Source: Bacteroidota bacterium
GTDB lineage: Bacteria > Bacteroidota > Bacteroidia > J057
Direction of reading: 5' to 3'
Length of the DNA: 10,149 bases
Assembly (NCBI GenBank): GCA_003696875.1
Contig: RFHL01001311.1
Location: forward strand, 1-10,149
Each line of letters starts with the position of its first letter. The first letter of the stretch is position 1. Of this stretch, positions 1 to 6,973 are shown one piece after another. The notes beneath the pieces are model-generated. The model had not been told where the DNA came from. It did not search any database and saw only the letters and a program-made list of their open reading frames with translations. The translations under genes and the position numbers were made by a program.

Positions 1-33
1 CCTTGCCCGCATACGGCGTCAGAAAAAGCCTCA

Positions 34-60
34 CTTGGCCCGCCAAGCTCGGTTTTTCTT
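34..60 (+). terminator. Weak candidate intrinsic terminator (plus strand)
   Basis: A short hairpin (CTTGG, loop CCCG, CCAAG at 34-47) is followed after five bases by a TTTTTCTT tract. It could end a plus-strand gene lying before the window. The stem is only 5-6 bp and the T tract is offset, so this is weak. A second perfect hairpin (CCTTGT, 6-nt loop, ACAAGG at 61-78) follows. It has no T tract on either strand. Confidence 0.25.
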
Positions 61-137
61 CCTTGTCTGCGCACAAGGTCTCGGCGCAAAATCAGGAAGC
101 TATTTTTCTCGCGTTACTAAAGGGACGAAAAGGGATG

Positions 138-151
138 GCCTTTCCCAAGGC
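138..151 (-). terminator. Weak candidate terminator after the oxidoreductase
   Basis: Read on the minus strand, downstream of the oxidoreductase stop, a GCCTT stem, GGGA loop and AAGGC stem are followed by a pyrimidine-rich stretch (CATCCCTTTTCG). The stem is short and the T run is only four bases. The position, about 35 bp after the stop, suits a terminator, but the evidence is thin. Confidence 0.2.
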
Positions 152-153
152 TC

Positions 154-185
154 AACCAGGAACTTCGAACCAGGAACTTCGAACC
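154..185. repeat. 14-bp tandem repeat, about 2.3 copies
   Basis: The unit AACCAGGAACTTCG occurs at 154-167 and again, identical, at 168-181, followed by the first four bases of a third copy. Each junction forms a TTCGAA palindrome. The array ends immediately before the stop codon of the minus-strand oxidoreductase, so it lies in that gene's 3' flank. No function is evident. Replication slippage or a short intergenic repeat family are both possible. Confidence 0.85.
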
Positions 186-186
186 A

Positions 187-1698
187 TCAACTGAGTTCCC
201 ACCCCTTCCGGTAGGTGCGGGTAAGGAAGGCATTGGCGGCCTCATCATTGGTGATGCGCATGCCGGCCGGATCGTAGTCGATCCGCTTCTTGGCGCGCAG
301 GGCCACCGCGGCGAGGTTGATGGCCTCGGTGACGCAGGCGGCCCGCACAAAGCTGCCGGGAGAGGGGGTTCCCTGTCGCACATGCTCAATCCAGGCGCTG
401 GCATCGCGATCAGGCTCGCTGCTGAGGGTTTTGGGACCATCGTAGGCCTGCATGCGGGCCTGCGGGATGATTTCGGGTTTTTCGCCCCGAAAACCGCCGA
501 GGATTTTGCCTTTATCCCCTACAAAGAGTATCCCTTCATTGGGGATATCCCGGTCATCGGCTTCCAGTTCTTCGGGTGCGAAGGGTTTCATGCCCCCATC
601 ATACCAGTAGAGATCAAAAGCAGGCAGGCTTTCCTGTGCCGGAAACTTGAGCCGCACCATACAGCTCTGTGGAAAGGCCACATCATTGTCTACCCAGTGG
701 TAGACGTTGTCTTCTGCTTCACGGGTGGTGGTGCCATAGGCCTTGGCCTGCACCGGCGGGCGGGTGATGCCCAGTGCCTCGAAGAGGGGAAAGAGGCTGT
801 AGTGGCCCATGTCGGCGATGCTGCCGCCGCCGAAGTCATACCAGCCCCGAAACACATTGTGGGTGTAGTTGGGGTGATAGGGCATATGGGGCACCGGTCC
901 CAGCCACAGGTCCCAGTTGAAGCCCGCCGGGATGGGCGGGCGATCGGCCGGCCGCTGCGTCCACTGCTGCCAGACGGGCCGGTAGGACCAGTTGTGGATC
1001 TCCTTGAGCTGGCCGATCACGCCATCGTCGATCCATTGCTTGATCAGGTCGTATTCGGGCCGCTCGGTCCAGGCGAGCAGGTGTGTGACCAGCCCGCTGT
1101 CGCGGGCTTTGTCGATGGTGAGCCGGGCTTCGGATATGCGGTTGGCGATGGGCTTGTGGGTAACCACGTTCACGCCGCGGCTCATCGCCGCGAGGGCGAT
1201 GGTGGCGTGTAGGTGGTCCGGAGTCATGATCTTGACCACATCCAGGTCCTGCTCCTGGGCCAGCAAGTCGCGAAAGTCCTCATAGGCCGCACAGCCCCGG
1301 TACTGGCCCGAGGGTTTGTTTTTGGCGTAGTAGGCCTCGACATAGGCCTGCATCACCTCCCGGCCGCCGGGGATGCCCTTCACACCCGCCCACCAACTGT
1401 CGTCTCCCAGCACCCGCCGGATGCCATCACGGATGCCATGGGCCGACCAGTCGATGTAATCGTTGGTGTGGAGGTTGGGGTCACAGACCGCCACGAGCCG
1501 CACCCGCGGGTCGGTGAGCAGGCCGCCCAGCTCGCGCAGGCCCTGGGTACCGCAGCCGATATTGGCGACGGTGATCTGGTCCGAGGGGGGAATGTGGCCC
1601 GTCCCGGCGATGACCGAACTGGGCACGATGCTGAGGCCGGCCGCCGTGGTAGCCGCCGTGCCGAGAAACTTCCGGCGGTTGATTTTTCCTTTTTCCAT
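187..1698 (-). CDS. Tat-exported Gfo/Idh/MocA family oxidoreductase
   Basis: Predicted NAD(P)-dependent sugar or sugar-derivative oxidoreductase, 503 aa. The N-terminus carries a twin-arginine leader (RRKFLG at 8-13, then a hydrophobic Ala/Thr-rich stretch to about 31), so export to the periplasm is likely. The Rossmann domain follows, with the dinucleotide loop GCGTQG at 48-53, TPDHLHA at 159-165, and THKP at 180-183 in the place of the family EKP motif. The C-terminal domain has GGGSIADMGHYSLF, with Asp296 and His299 matching the family's D-x-x-H active-site segment. Bacteroidota and Planctomycetota encode many such Tat-linked paralogues beside glycan-degradation genes. The substrate cannot be told from sequence; GH109-like NAD-dependent glycosidase activity is a possibility but I see no firm sign of it. 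The ATG at 1698 is chosen because the Tat motif starts just after it. No Shine-Dalgarno is visible. It stands alone, divergent from the ATPase gene. Confidence 0.93.
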   Translation of the reverse strand: MEKGKINRRKFLGTAATTAAGLSIVPSSVIAGTGHIPPSDQITVANIGCGTQGLRELGGLLTDPRVRLVAVCDPNLHTNDYIDWSAHGIRDGIRRVLGDDSWWAGVKGIPGGREVMQAYVEAYYAKNKPSGQYRGCAAYEDFRDLLAQEQDLDVVKIMTPDHLHATIALAAMSRGVNVVTHKPIANRISEARLTIDKARDSGLVTHLLAWTERPEYDLIKQWIDDGVIGQLKEIHNWSYRPVWQQWTQRPADRPPIPAGFNWDLWLGPVPHMPYHPNYTHNVFRGWYDFGGGSIADMGHYSLFPLFEALGITRPPVQAKAYGTTTREAEDNVYHWVDNDVAFPQSCMVRLKFPAQESLPAFDLYWYDGGMKPFAPEELEADDRDIPNEGILFVGDKGKILGGFRGEKPEIIPQARMQAYDGPKTLSSEPDRDASAWIEHVRQGTPSPGSFVRAACVTEAINLAAVALRAKKRIDYDPAGMRITNDEAANAFLTRTYRKGWELS

Positions 1699-1857
1699 AA
1701 GGCAAGGGGTTGACAGTGGGGAAGGAAGATACGGAAAAGATGTGAAGCGCGTATCCTGTGCCTAGCGCTATTTGCTTTCCGCTGCAAACCGGGCCTGCCA
1801 GCGCGGCTCCCGCATCGCCATGCATCCATGAAAACCCAAACGGGAAGTGGAGGAGCA

Positions 1858-1923
1858 TTATAATTGGCGCTATCTCGGTTTTTGGAGGATTTAGCGCCAA
1901 ATATAATTTTATAATTGGCGCTA
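1858..1923. repeat. Three-copy TTGGCGCTA repeat cluster before the ATPase
   Basis: The 15-mer TTATAATTGGCGCTA occurs at 1858-1872 and, identical, at 1909-1923. Between them an inverted copy, TAGCGCCAAATATA at 1892-1905, matches the reverse complement at 13 of 14 positions. Copies 1 and 2 can form a 14-bp stem with a 19-nt loop, and copies 2 and 3 can form a second, competing stem with a 4-nt loop. The cluster is AT-rich in a GC-rich setting and ends about 45 bp before the ATPase start. It may be an operator array, a competing-hairpin leader, or the edge of an inserted segment. A palindrome TAGCGCTA at 1763-1770 shares the GCGCTA core but is not a full copy. Confidence 0.85.
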
Positions 1924-1938
1924 CGTCGCGTATATTCG
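1907..1938 (+). promoter_or_regulatory. Candidate promoter of the ATPase gene
   Basis: TATATTCG at 1931-1938 resembles the Bacteroidota -7 box TAnnTTTG with one difference. A TTTT at 1907-1910 lies 20 bp upstream, near the usual -33 distance but without the TTG core. If real, the transcript would begin about 20-30 nt before the start codon, and the third repeat copy (1909-1923) would lie between the two elements, where a bound protein would block transcription. This is pattern matching only. Confidence 0.25.
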
Positions 1939-1968
1939 AAGGTAGAGCCAACTTTACAGAGCATGCGT

Positions 1969-3384
1969 ATGGAAGCGTTAATCGGCCGGAAAAAAGAGGT
2001 GCGTCAACTCAGGCAGTATGCGGAGTCGATGAAATCAGAGTTTATCGCTATTTATGGGAGGAGGCGGGTAGGGAAAACCTATCTGGTGAGAACAGTCTTT
2101 GAAAACGAATTTGCGTTCCAGGTGACGGGGCTGGCAAATGTGGGGATGCGCGACCAATTGAGCCATTTCCATGCTTCCTTGCTGCAATACAGTCCCCGGG
2201 ACATAGAAATCGAGCCTGCCAAAAATTGGATGACGGCCTTTCGCCAGCTCATTCAGCTGCTGGAGCAAACCGAATCAAAGGGGAAGAAAATCATTTTCCT
2301 GGATGAGCTTCCCTGGATGGATACCCCTCGATCAAAGTTCCTCACGGGGCTGGAGTTTTTTTGGAACAGTTGGGCCAGTGCCCGCAAGGATATTCTGCTC
2401 ATTGCCTGTGGGTCTGCGGCGGCCTGGATGATCAAGAATCTCCTGAATAACCGAGGAGGCCTGCACAACCGCACGACCGGTAGGATCAAGTTGGAACCTT
2501 TCACCTTGGCAGAAACGGAGGCGTTTCTATCGAATAAAGGAATCTTGCTTGACCGGTATCAGATTGTGACCCTTTATATGGCCTTGGGGGGTATCCCGTA
2601 TTACTTGGACCAGTTGGAACGGGGGCTTAGTGTGGCCCAAAACATCAACACCTTGTGTTTCGAGCGAAATGCATTGCTGAGGAATGAATATTCCAACCTC
2701 TACGTCTCGCTATTCAACCGGGCAGAGCGGCATATCGCGGTAATTGAGGCCTTGGCCAAGAAGCGAAAAGGCCTGACCAGGCACGAGATCATGGCCGCAA
2801 CGCACCTGTCAAACGGAGGGGGCCTGACCCGGACCTTGCAAGAATTGGAGGAAAGTACATTTATCAGGAGCTATCGCTCCTTCAGCAAGAAGGAAAAGGA
2901 CACCCTTTACCAACTGATCGACCCCTACTCCCTGTTCTACTTACACTTCATCAAGGGCTCCAGCCCAGATGATGAAGCCTTTTGGATACATGCCATAGAA
3001 TCCCCGCCCTTCCGAGCCTGGAGTGGATATGCCTTTGAAATGGTCTGTCTGCATCACGTGGCGCAGATCAAGCAAGCATTGGGAATCAGCGGGGTACAAA
3101 CTTCCGTTTCTGCATGGTATGGGGAAGGGGCGCAGATTGACCTGGTCATTGACCGGAAGGATCACGTCATCAACCTGTGTGAAATGAAATTCTCTATTCA
3201 CCCTTTCTCGATCACAAAATCATACGCAGAAAACCTTCGCCAGAAGATTAGCCGCTTCCAGCTCGCCACGAAAACCAAGAAGGCAATCTTCATGACCCTG
3301 ATCACCACCCATGGACTGGTGGAAAATCAGTACCGGTATCTGGCACAAAACAGCCTCACCCTGGAAGACCTTTTCACCGCGTAG
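1969..3384 (+). CDS. AAA ATPase (ATPase_2/DUF234 type) with PD-(D/E)XK-like C-terminus
   Basis: Predicted 471-aa cytosolic ATPase of the STAND/AAA-like 'archaeal ATPase' group that is found in many copies in Bacteroidota. Visible motifs are the Walker A GRRRVGKT (30-37), Walker B IIFLDELPW (108-116) with Asp112-Glu113, and a sensor-1-like LLIACGS. A winged-helix-like middle region follows (around KKRKGLTRHEIMAATHL). The C-terminal part has IDLVIDR with Asp391, and CEMK with Glu405 and Lys407, which together fit the D...ExK core of PD-(D/E)XK nuclease folds, as known for DUF234. The biological role of the family is unknown. The frame is open from a TTG at 1915, but that lies inside the repeat cluster; ATG 1969 (MEALIGRKKEV) fits the usual family start, and ATG 1963 would add only two residues. 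Codon use is more AT-rich than in neighbouring genes, suggesting recent acquisition. It is convergent with the DUF4838 gene, leaving 53 bp between them. Confidence 0.9.
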   Translation: MEALIGRKKEVRQLRQYAESMKSEFIAIYGRRRVGKTYLVRTVFENEFAFQVTGLANVGMRDQLSHFHASLLQYSPRDIEIEPAKNWMTAFRQLIQLLEQTESKGKKIIFLDELPWMDTPRSKFLTGLEFFWNSWASARKDILLIACGSAAAWMIKNLLNNRGGLHNRTTGRIKLEPFTLAETEAFLSNKGILLDRYQIVTLYMALGGIPYYLDQLERGLSVAQNINTLCFERNALLRNEYSNLYVSLFNRAERHIAVIEALAKKRKGLTRHEIMAATHLSNGGGLTRTLQELEESTFIRSYRSFSKKEKDTLYQLIDPYSLFYLHFIKGSSPDDEAFWIHAIESPPFRAWSGYAFEMVCLHHVAQIKQALGISGVQTSVSAWYGEGAQIDLVIDRKDHVINLCEMKFSIHPFSITKSYAENLRQKISRFQLATKTKKAIFMTLITTHGLVENQYRYLAQNSLTLEDLFTA

Positions 3385-3437
3385 CCTGTTCCCTGGGCGA
3401 GGCCTTTTGAGGGAGCTCGGCGCATGCGCGCCATCTC

Positions 3438-5636
3438 CTACCGCACCTCCCACTCATCCATGAAGATCCAGCAGCCGAGCCCCGCGCCGTGATGCCAGAC
3501 CGGGGCTTCCAGGGGGCTTTGGGCCTCGATCTTGAGGTAGCGGGCCCGGGCCTGCAGGCCCGGGAGGGTAAAGTACTGGATGTCATTGATCTTGCTGTCG
3601 GGCCGCAGGGGCGTGGCGTTGGGGACTGTGCCCAGGAGACGAAAGGTTTTGCCGTCCTCGGAGGCGTAGTAGCGCACTTCGGTGGGAAAGAAGACAATGT
3701 GGTTCACCACCTGCAAGAAGCCGGCGCTGAGCTCGTGGATGTCCTGCGTTTCCTCCAGGTCCACGATGGCCTCCAGGTGGGTGCCCTCAAAACCCAGCCA
3801 ATTAGCGTAGAAACTGCTGCTGCCAAAGGCCCCATCGGTGAGGGTTTGGGGATCTTCGTCGGCGTACTTTTTGGGTTGGGTGAGCAGGCGCACCGGCTTG
3901 CCGGTGGCGAGGTTGGGTTTGGCGGCCCGGGCCAGGGTTTGCTGGTAGAGGTCCAGATATTCGGCCACCGAATAGCGCATTTCATTCATCAGGGTAATGC
4001 CAGCAGCTTCGGTGGTCTGGGCAAAGCGTGCCAGGCGGTCCTGCACCGGGAAGTCGCCCGGGTTTTGGACTTCGGCTGCCAGGTGCCGCTTGCTATGCTC
4101 CAGCAGGGCATAGTCCACACTCAGGCGGGCCTCCCGCACCCTTTGCAGGATCTCCGGCTTGGCAGCCACGGTCTGCTCGGCCTCGTCGTACAAGCTGTCG
4201 TAGTAGGCCAGCATCTGCGGCCGCAGGAAGCTCTCAAATCCCTGCGAGGGGTCGCCGTACAAAAAGAGGAAAAAGGCCGAATCCGCGGCGAGTTCCGCGT
4301 GTACCCGCTCGATGTAGGCCCGCACATAGGGCGCGGCTTCTTCATAGTAGCCCGTCAGGAAATCATCCCGCACGGCCTCGACATCGGCGTCGGGGTTCCA
4401 GAGCAGCTGGGCGGTCAGGTAGGCGCGCAGGGCAAAGAGCTCGCTCGGATGATGGCTGTGTTGCTCAAATACCCAGGTGGCATGGTTGTCGCGAAACAGT
4501 TGCAGGTTGGGCTGGAGCGTATGCAGGTTGGGAAAGGGGGCTAGGAAGTTGGTGAACTGGGTGGTGTAGTCCCAGATGCGGATATTGTCCGTGAGGGCAC
4601 CCCAGGCGCGTAGGTCGGCGGCAAAGTCGGGGCATTTCTCCGCGATGGGACCCGAGCGGTCGCATTCGATGGAGCAGAGCGTGATCAGCACATTGGGCTC
4701 GGGCACCAGGTTTTTCGGGGCCTTGCGGGTGTACTGATAGGCAAGGGTGGAGATTTGCTTGGTGGGAAATTCCCGGGCGATGCGGTTCACGAAGTGAATC
4801 ATGCTGCCGGCCGGGCTTTCCTCGGCGGTGTGGATGGCTTCGCACTGGGCACACTGGCAATATTGGGTGTTGTCATCCTGGCTGACGGAGATGACCCTGG
4901 CCTCCGGGTAGGCCTGCAGGTAGGCGGCCACGGAGTCGCGCACGATCTCGAAGACAGCCTCATGGGTGAGGCAGAGCTGGGTGGGCAGGCGCTTGCCGTT
5001 GCGCAGGGCGTAGTACTCGGGATGGGCCTCGTAAAACGAGACCGCCGGCATAAAACGGTGAAAGGTATGCACCCGTGCCGTAGGCACGTAGCCGGGAAAG
5101 GCGTCCTGCGTAACCCGCCGTTTCTCCGCAAACGCTGGCTGATCATAGAAGAGCCGGGCGTGCACGGTACGGGTGGTGATGGGGGGATCGTAGGCATAGT
5201 GGAGGTCCGCTGCCAACGGGAAGCGGGGCAGGCTGGGGACGCGCTCTACCTCGGGATGGTAATAGCGGCAGCCCAGCTCATGTTCCAAAAAGACATAGAC
5301 CGCATCAAGGGTCGCGGCGGGACTTCCGCCGTAGAGGTAGAGATCTTTTCCGGCGAGCTAATAGTGCACGCTCGCCTCCGACAATGTCTCCCGTTGGAAG
5401 GCGCTACCCAGGAAGATCCGATGGGTCGCATCGCTGCTGTCCCGCACAATCGGCAGCTCTACCCCGCCTGCCTGGGCCAGGTAATCTTGCAAGACCTCAG
5501 CGGCTTTGACCTCAGACTCAGATGCGTCCGGGGCCAGGCAGATGACGTAATCGGATTGGCCATGATGCCAAAGGCTGGGCGAGGCCGGCTGGCAGGCGGC
5601 CAGCGTGAGCAGGAGGAGCGGAAGGAGGCATTTCAT
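3438..5636 (-). pseudogene. DUF4838/discoidin-domain lipoprotein gene, interrupted by in-frame TAG
   Basis: A 732-codon reading frame coding for a surface or periplasmic lipoprotein, probably acting on glycans. Residues 1-15 form a lipoprotein signal with lipobox LAAC (Cys15). Residues about 25-120 resemble the N-terminal alpha/beta domain of alpha-glucuronidase-like (GH67/GH20-type) enzymes. The DUF4838 core follows, with SVSQDDNTQYCQCAQCE at 250-266, whose three cysteines (260, 262, 265) are typical of the family. Residues about 575-732 form an F5/8 type C (discoidin) carbohydrate-binding domain ending ARYLKIEAQ...FMDEWEVR. Codon 93 is TAG, in the middle of the N-terminal domain, while the same frame stays open for 639 further codons and continues the family pattern (LAGKDLYLYGGSPAATLDAV). 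A single C-to-T change from CAG (Gln) would explain it. Translation from the downstream TTG at 5288 would lose the signal peptide and cut the N-terminal domain, so it is an unlikely real start. The enzymatic activity of DUF4838 proteins is not established as far as I know. Confidence 0.88.
5358..5360 (-). other. In-frame amber (TAG) codon inside the DUF4838 gene
   Basis: On the minus strand the codons read CAC TAT TAG CTC GCC GGA, i.e. His-Tyr-stop-Leu-Ala-Gly. There is no frame change across it. TAG is also the terminal stop of this gene (3438-3440) and of the ATPase (3382-3384), so general reassignment of TAG in this genome is unlikely. A sequencing or assembly error, a recent nonsense mutation, or leaky readthrough remain possible. 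Confidence 0.9.
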
Positions 5637-5679
5637 CAGGCGAGCGATTGAGGGTAGTAGCAGAGGGAAGAAGGCCTTT

Positions 5680-5709
5680 CAATATACAATGGTCCCGGTA
5701 GCTGGGAAA
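5680..5709 (-). promoter_or_regulatory. Candidate promoter of the DUF4838 gene
   Basis: On the minus strand TATATTG (5680-5686) resembles the Bacteroidota -7 box, one base shorter than the TAnnTTTG consensus. TTT (5707-5709) lies 20 bp upstream of it. The predicted leader to the ATG at 5636 would be about 35-40 nt. An inverted repeat GGTCCC (5691-5696) / GGGACC (5710-5715) brackets the spacer. The -33 element is poor, so this is tentative. Confidence 0.28.
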
Positions 5710-5808
5710 GGGACCCCGAAAACGGGCAGGGCAAGGACTCGGATATGGCAAGTTTTGTTGGGGGAAACAAGGCTGGAAGCCCCTTTGGGACGTCATATGA
5801 TGGCTACA

Positions 5809-5829
5809 CAAAGCCGCATTCAGGCTTTG
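5809..5829. repeat. 7-bp inverted repeat at the phosphoesterase promoter
   Basis: CAAAGCC (5809-5815), a 7-nt spacer and GGCTTTG (5823-5829) form a perfect inverted repeat. A further GGCTTT follows at 5835-5840, 12 bp on from the second arm. The right arm contains the TTTG that serves as the candidate -33 element of the downstream gene. This is the layout expected of a repressor or activator site, although a simple RNA hairpin cannot be excluded. Confidence 0.55.
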
Positions 5830-5854
5830 AATAGGGCTTTCAGTCTATAATTTG
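5826..5854 (+). promoter_or_regulatory. Candidate promoter of the phosphoesterase-like gene
   Basis: TTTG at 5826-5829 and TATAATTTG at 5846-5854 match the two parts of a Bacteroidota promoter (TTTG, then TAnnTTTG or TAnnTTG) with a spacing of 16-18 bp. The second element ends six bases before the ATG at 5861, so a transcript starting at the usual distance would have almost no leader. Confidence 0.42.
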
Positions 5855-5860
5855 ATTTCT

Positions 5861-6832
5861 ATGAAGCATCGGGTTTGGGTTTCCAGGGGGCTCCTTTCAG
5901 CGCTCATAGGGCTGTTGGGATGGGCGGTTGCCTGCCAACCTCCCGCCGATGTGAGCCTGATTACCCCCGCCCCCCGGATTCAGTATTCCTTCTTTGTTGC
6001 CGGGCATACCTACGGCCATCCGGGAAGTGCAGCATTGGGCTTACATCCGCCTTTCAAAGCCCGGTTTCCGTTGATCAATGCTATTCCCACCATGGCGTTT
6101 GGGGTACTAACCGGTGATATGGTGAAACTGCCGACCAACAGGGCCTGGGACGCCATTGATCAGGATTTGGGGGTCCTGCACCCATACAGTCCCATACCGG
6201 ATAGCAGCTTCACTCCCTATGGCGACCGGGAGTGGAGCCAAGAGAAGGGCCCGCTTCCCGTCCATTTTGTAGCGGGCAATCATGATGTGATCAACCGGAC
6301 GCTGTATCATCTCCGGTATGGCCCCTCTTTCTATGATTTTTCCCATCAACATGACCTGTTCATTGTGTTGGATGCGAACCTCGCTCATTGGAATATCGAG
6401 GGGAATCAGCTGACATACCTACAGCAGATTCTCACCGAGAAAGCCCCTTTGGCAGATCGGATTTTTGTCTTCTTCCACCAGCAGCTTTGGTTCGATGAAT
6501 CCAACATCTTCCACCTCGTCAAGCCCAACAGTTTTGCCGGTCGGGCCTATTCGATCAATTTCTGGACGGAGATAGAGCCGATGTTCCATGTCCTGGAAAA
6601 TCCCGTCGTGATGTTTGCCGGAGATATCGGTGCCTTTCCGCATCGGCCGGCCTTCATGTATTACCATTACGACAACATGACTTTCGTCGCGAGTGGCATG
6701 GGCGGCGGCGTGCAGGACAATTTCATCATAGTCGATGTAATGAGCGATCATTCCATTAAATATCGATTGATCGCCTTAAACGGGGACAATATCCACGCAT
6801 GGGGGAATCTGAAGGATTTTATCCTTCCGTAA
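5861..6832 (+). CDS. Metallophosphoesterase-like lipoprotein with atypical metal motifs
   Basis: Predicted 323-aa envelope lipoprotein of the calcineurin-like phosphoesterase superfamily. The signal peptide runs MKHRVWVSRGLL...AVAC with the lipid-bearing Cys25. Family motifs recognisable in order are GDMV (85-88; Asp86), GNHD (139-142; Asn140, His141), FFHQQLW (His206) and FAGDIGAFPH (252-261). The first canonical motif, D-x-H, is replaced by AGHTYGH (47-53), so its aspartate is missing, and the last, GHxH, reads GDIGAFPH. The fold is therefore clear while the metal set is not standard; the protein could use an altered metal site, act on an unusual phosphoester, or be non-catalytic. The frame opens earlier at a TTG (5852), but that lies within the promoter-like TATAATTTG; the ATG at 5861 gives a clean lipoprotein leader. 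No Shine-Dalgarno is visible. It is divergent from the DUF4838 gene and convergent with the aminotransferase gene. Confidence 0.85.
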   Translation: MKHRVWVSRGLLSALIGLLGWAVACQPPADVSLITPAPRIQYSFFVAGHTYGHPGSAALGLHPPFKARFPLINAIPTMAFGVLTGDMVKLPTNRAWDAIDQDLGVLHPYSPIPDSSFTPYGDREWSQEKGPLPVHFVAGNHDVINRTLYHLRYGPSFYDFSHQHDLFIVLDANLAHWNIEGNQLTYLQQILTEKAPLADRIFVFFHQQLWFDESNIFHLVKPNSFAGRAYSINFWTEIEPMFHVLENPVVMFAGDIGAFPHRPAFMYYHYDNMTFVASGMGGGVQDNFIIVDVMSDHSIKYRLIALNGDNIHAWGNLKDFILP

Positions 6833-6888
6833 TGAGGACCGAAGAAGGGAAGCCCGCCGCCGGGTTCGGATTGACAAGGCCCCTTTTC

Positions 6889-6948
6889 TGCATCAATGCG
6901 TTGGAGCATGCGTTTTTCAACTCCCCCTCCCCAAACTGGGGACGGGAG
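6889..6948. terminator. Weak hairpins between convergent genes
   Basis: In the 141-bp gap between two convergent genes, TGCAT (6889-6893) can pair with ATGCG (6908-6912), allowing one G-U pair, just before TTTTT (6913-6917). A second imperfect hairpin joins CTCCC/CCCC (6921-6925, 6929-6932) with GGGG/GGGAG (6938-6941, 6944-6948) but lacks a T run on either strand. The location suits termination of one or both genes, but neither hairpin is strong. Confidence 0.22.
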
Positions 6949-6973
6949 GAAGCGGATATATGGGGTGGTGAAT

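Noticed and set aside
3..194. Possible 63-aa protein at the left edge
   Set aside because: The translation shows no recognisable features, crosses the tandem repeat and runs into the end of the oxidoreductase gene.
382..1212. Plus-strand open frame (276 codons) opposite the oxidoreductase
   Set aside because: It is a shadow of the Gfo/Idh/MocA gene, with low-complexity Gly/Val-rich translation and no domain.
1858..1923. CRISPR-like repeat array
   Set aside because: Only three short copies, one of them inverted, with unequal spacing and no cas gene nearby.
3385..3437. Terminator between the convergent ATPase and DUF4838 genes
   Set aside because: Only a loop-less GCGCATGCGC palindrome is present, with no usable stem-loop and no T tract.
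3489..4544. Long plus-strand open frame (351 codons) opposite the DUF4838 gene
   Set aside because: It mirrors the codon structure of the minus-strand gene and shows no family motif or start signal.
3438..5288. A separate 616-aa protein starting at TTG 5288
   Set aside because: The TTG encodes a leucine within a conserved segment; starting there would discard the signal peptide and part of a domain that is encoded in the same frame just upstream.
5358..5360. Genome-wide reassignment of TAG to an amino acid
   Set aside because: Two genes in the window, the ATPase and the DUF4838 gene itself, end at TAG exactly where their families end, so TAG acts as a stop here.
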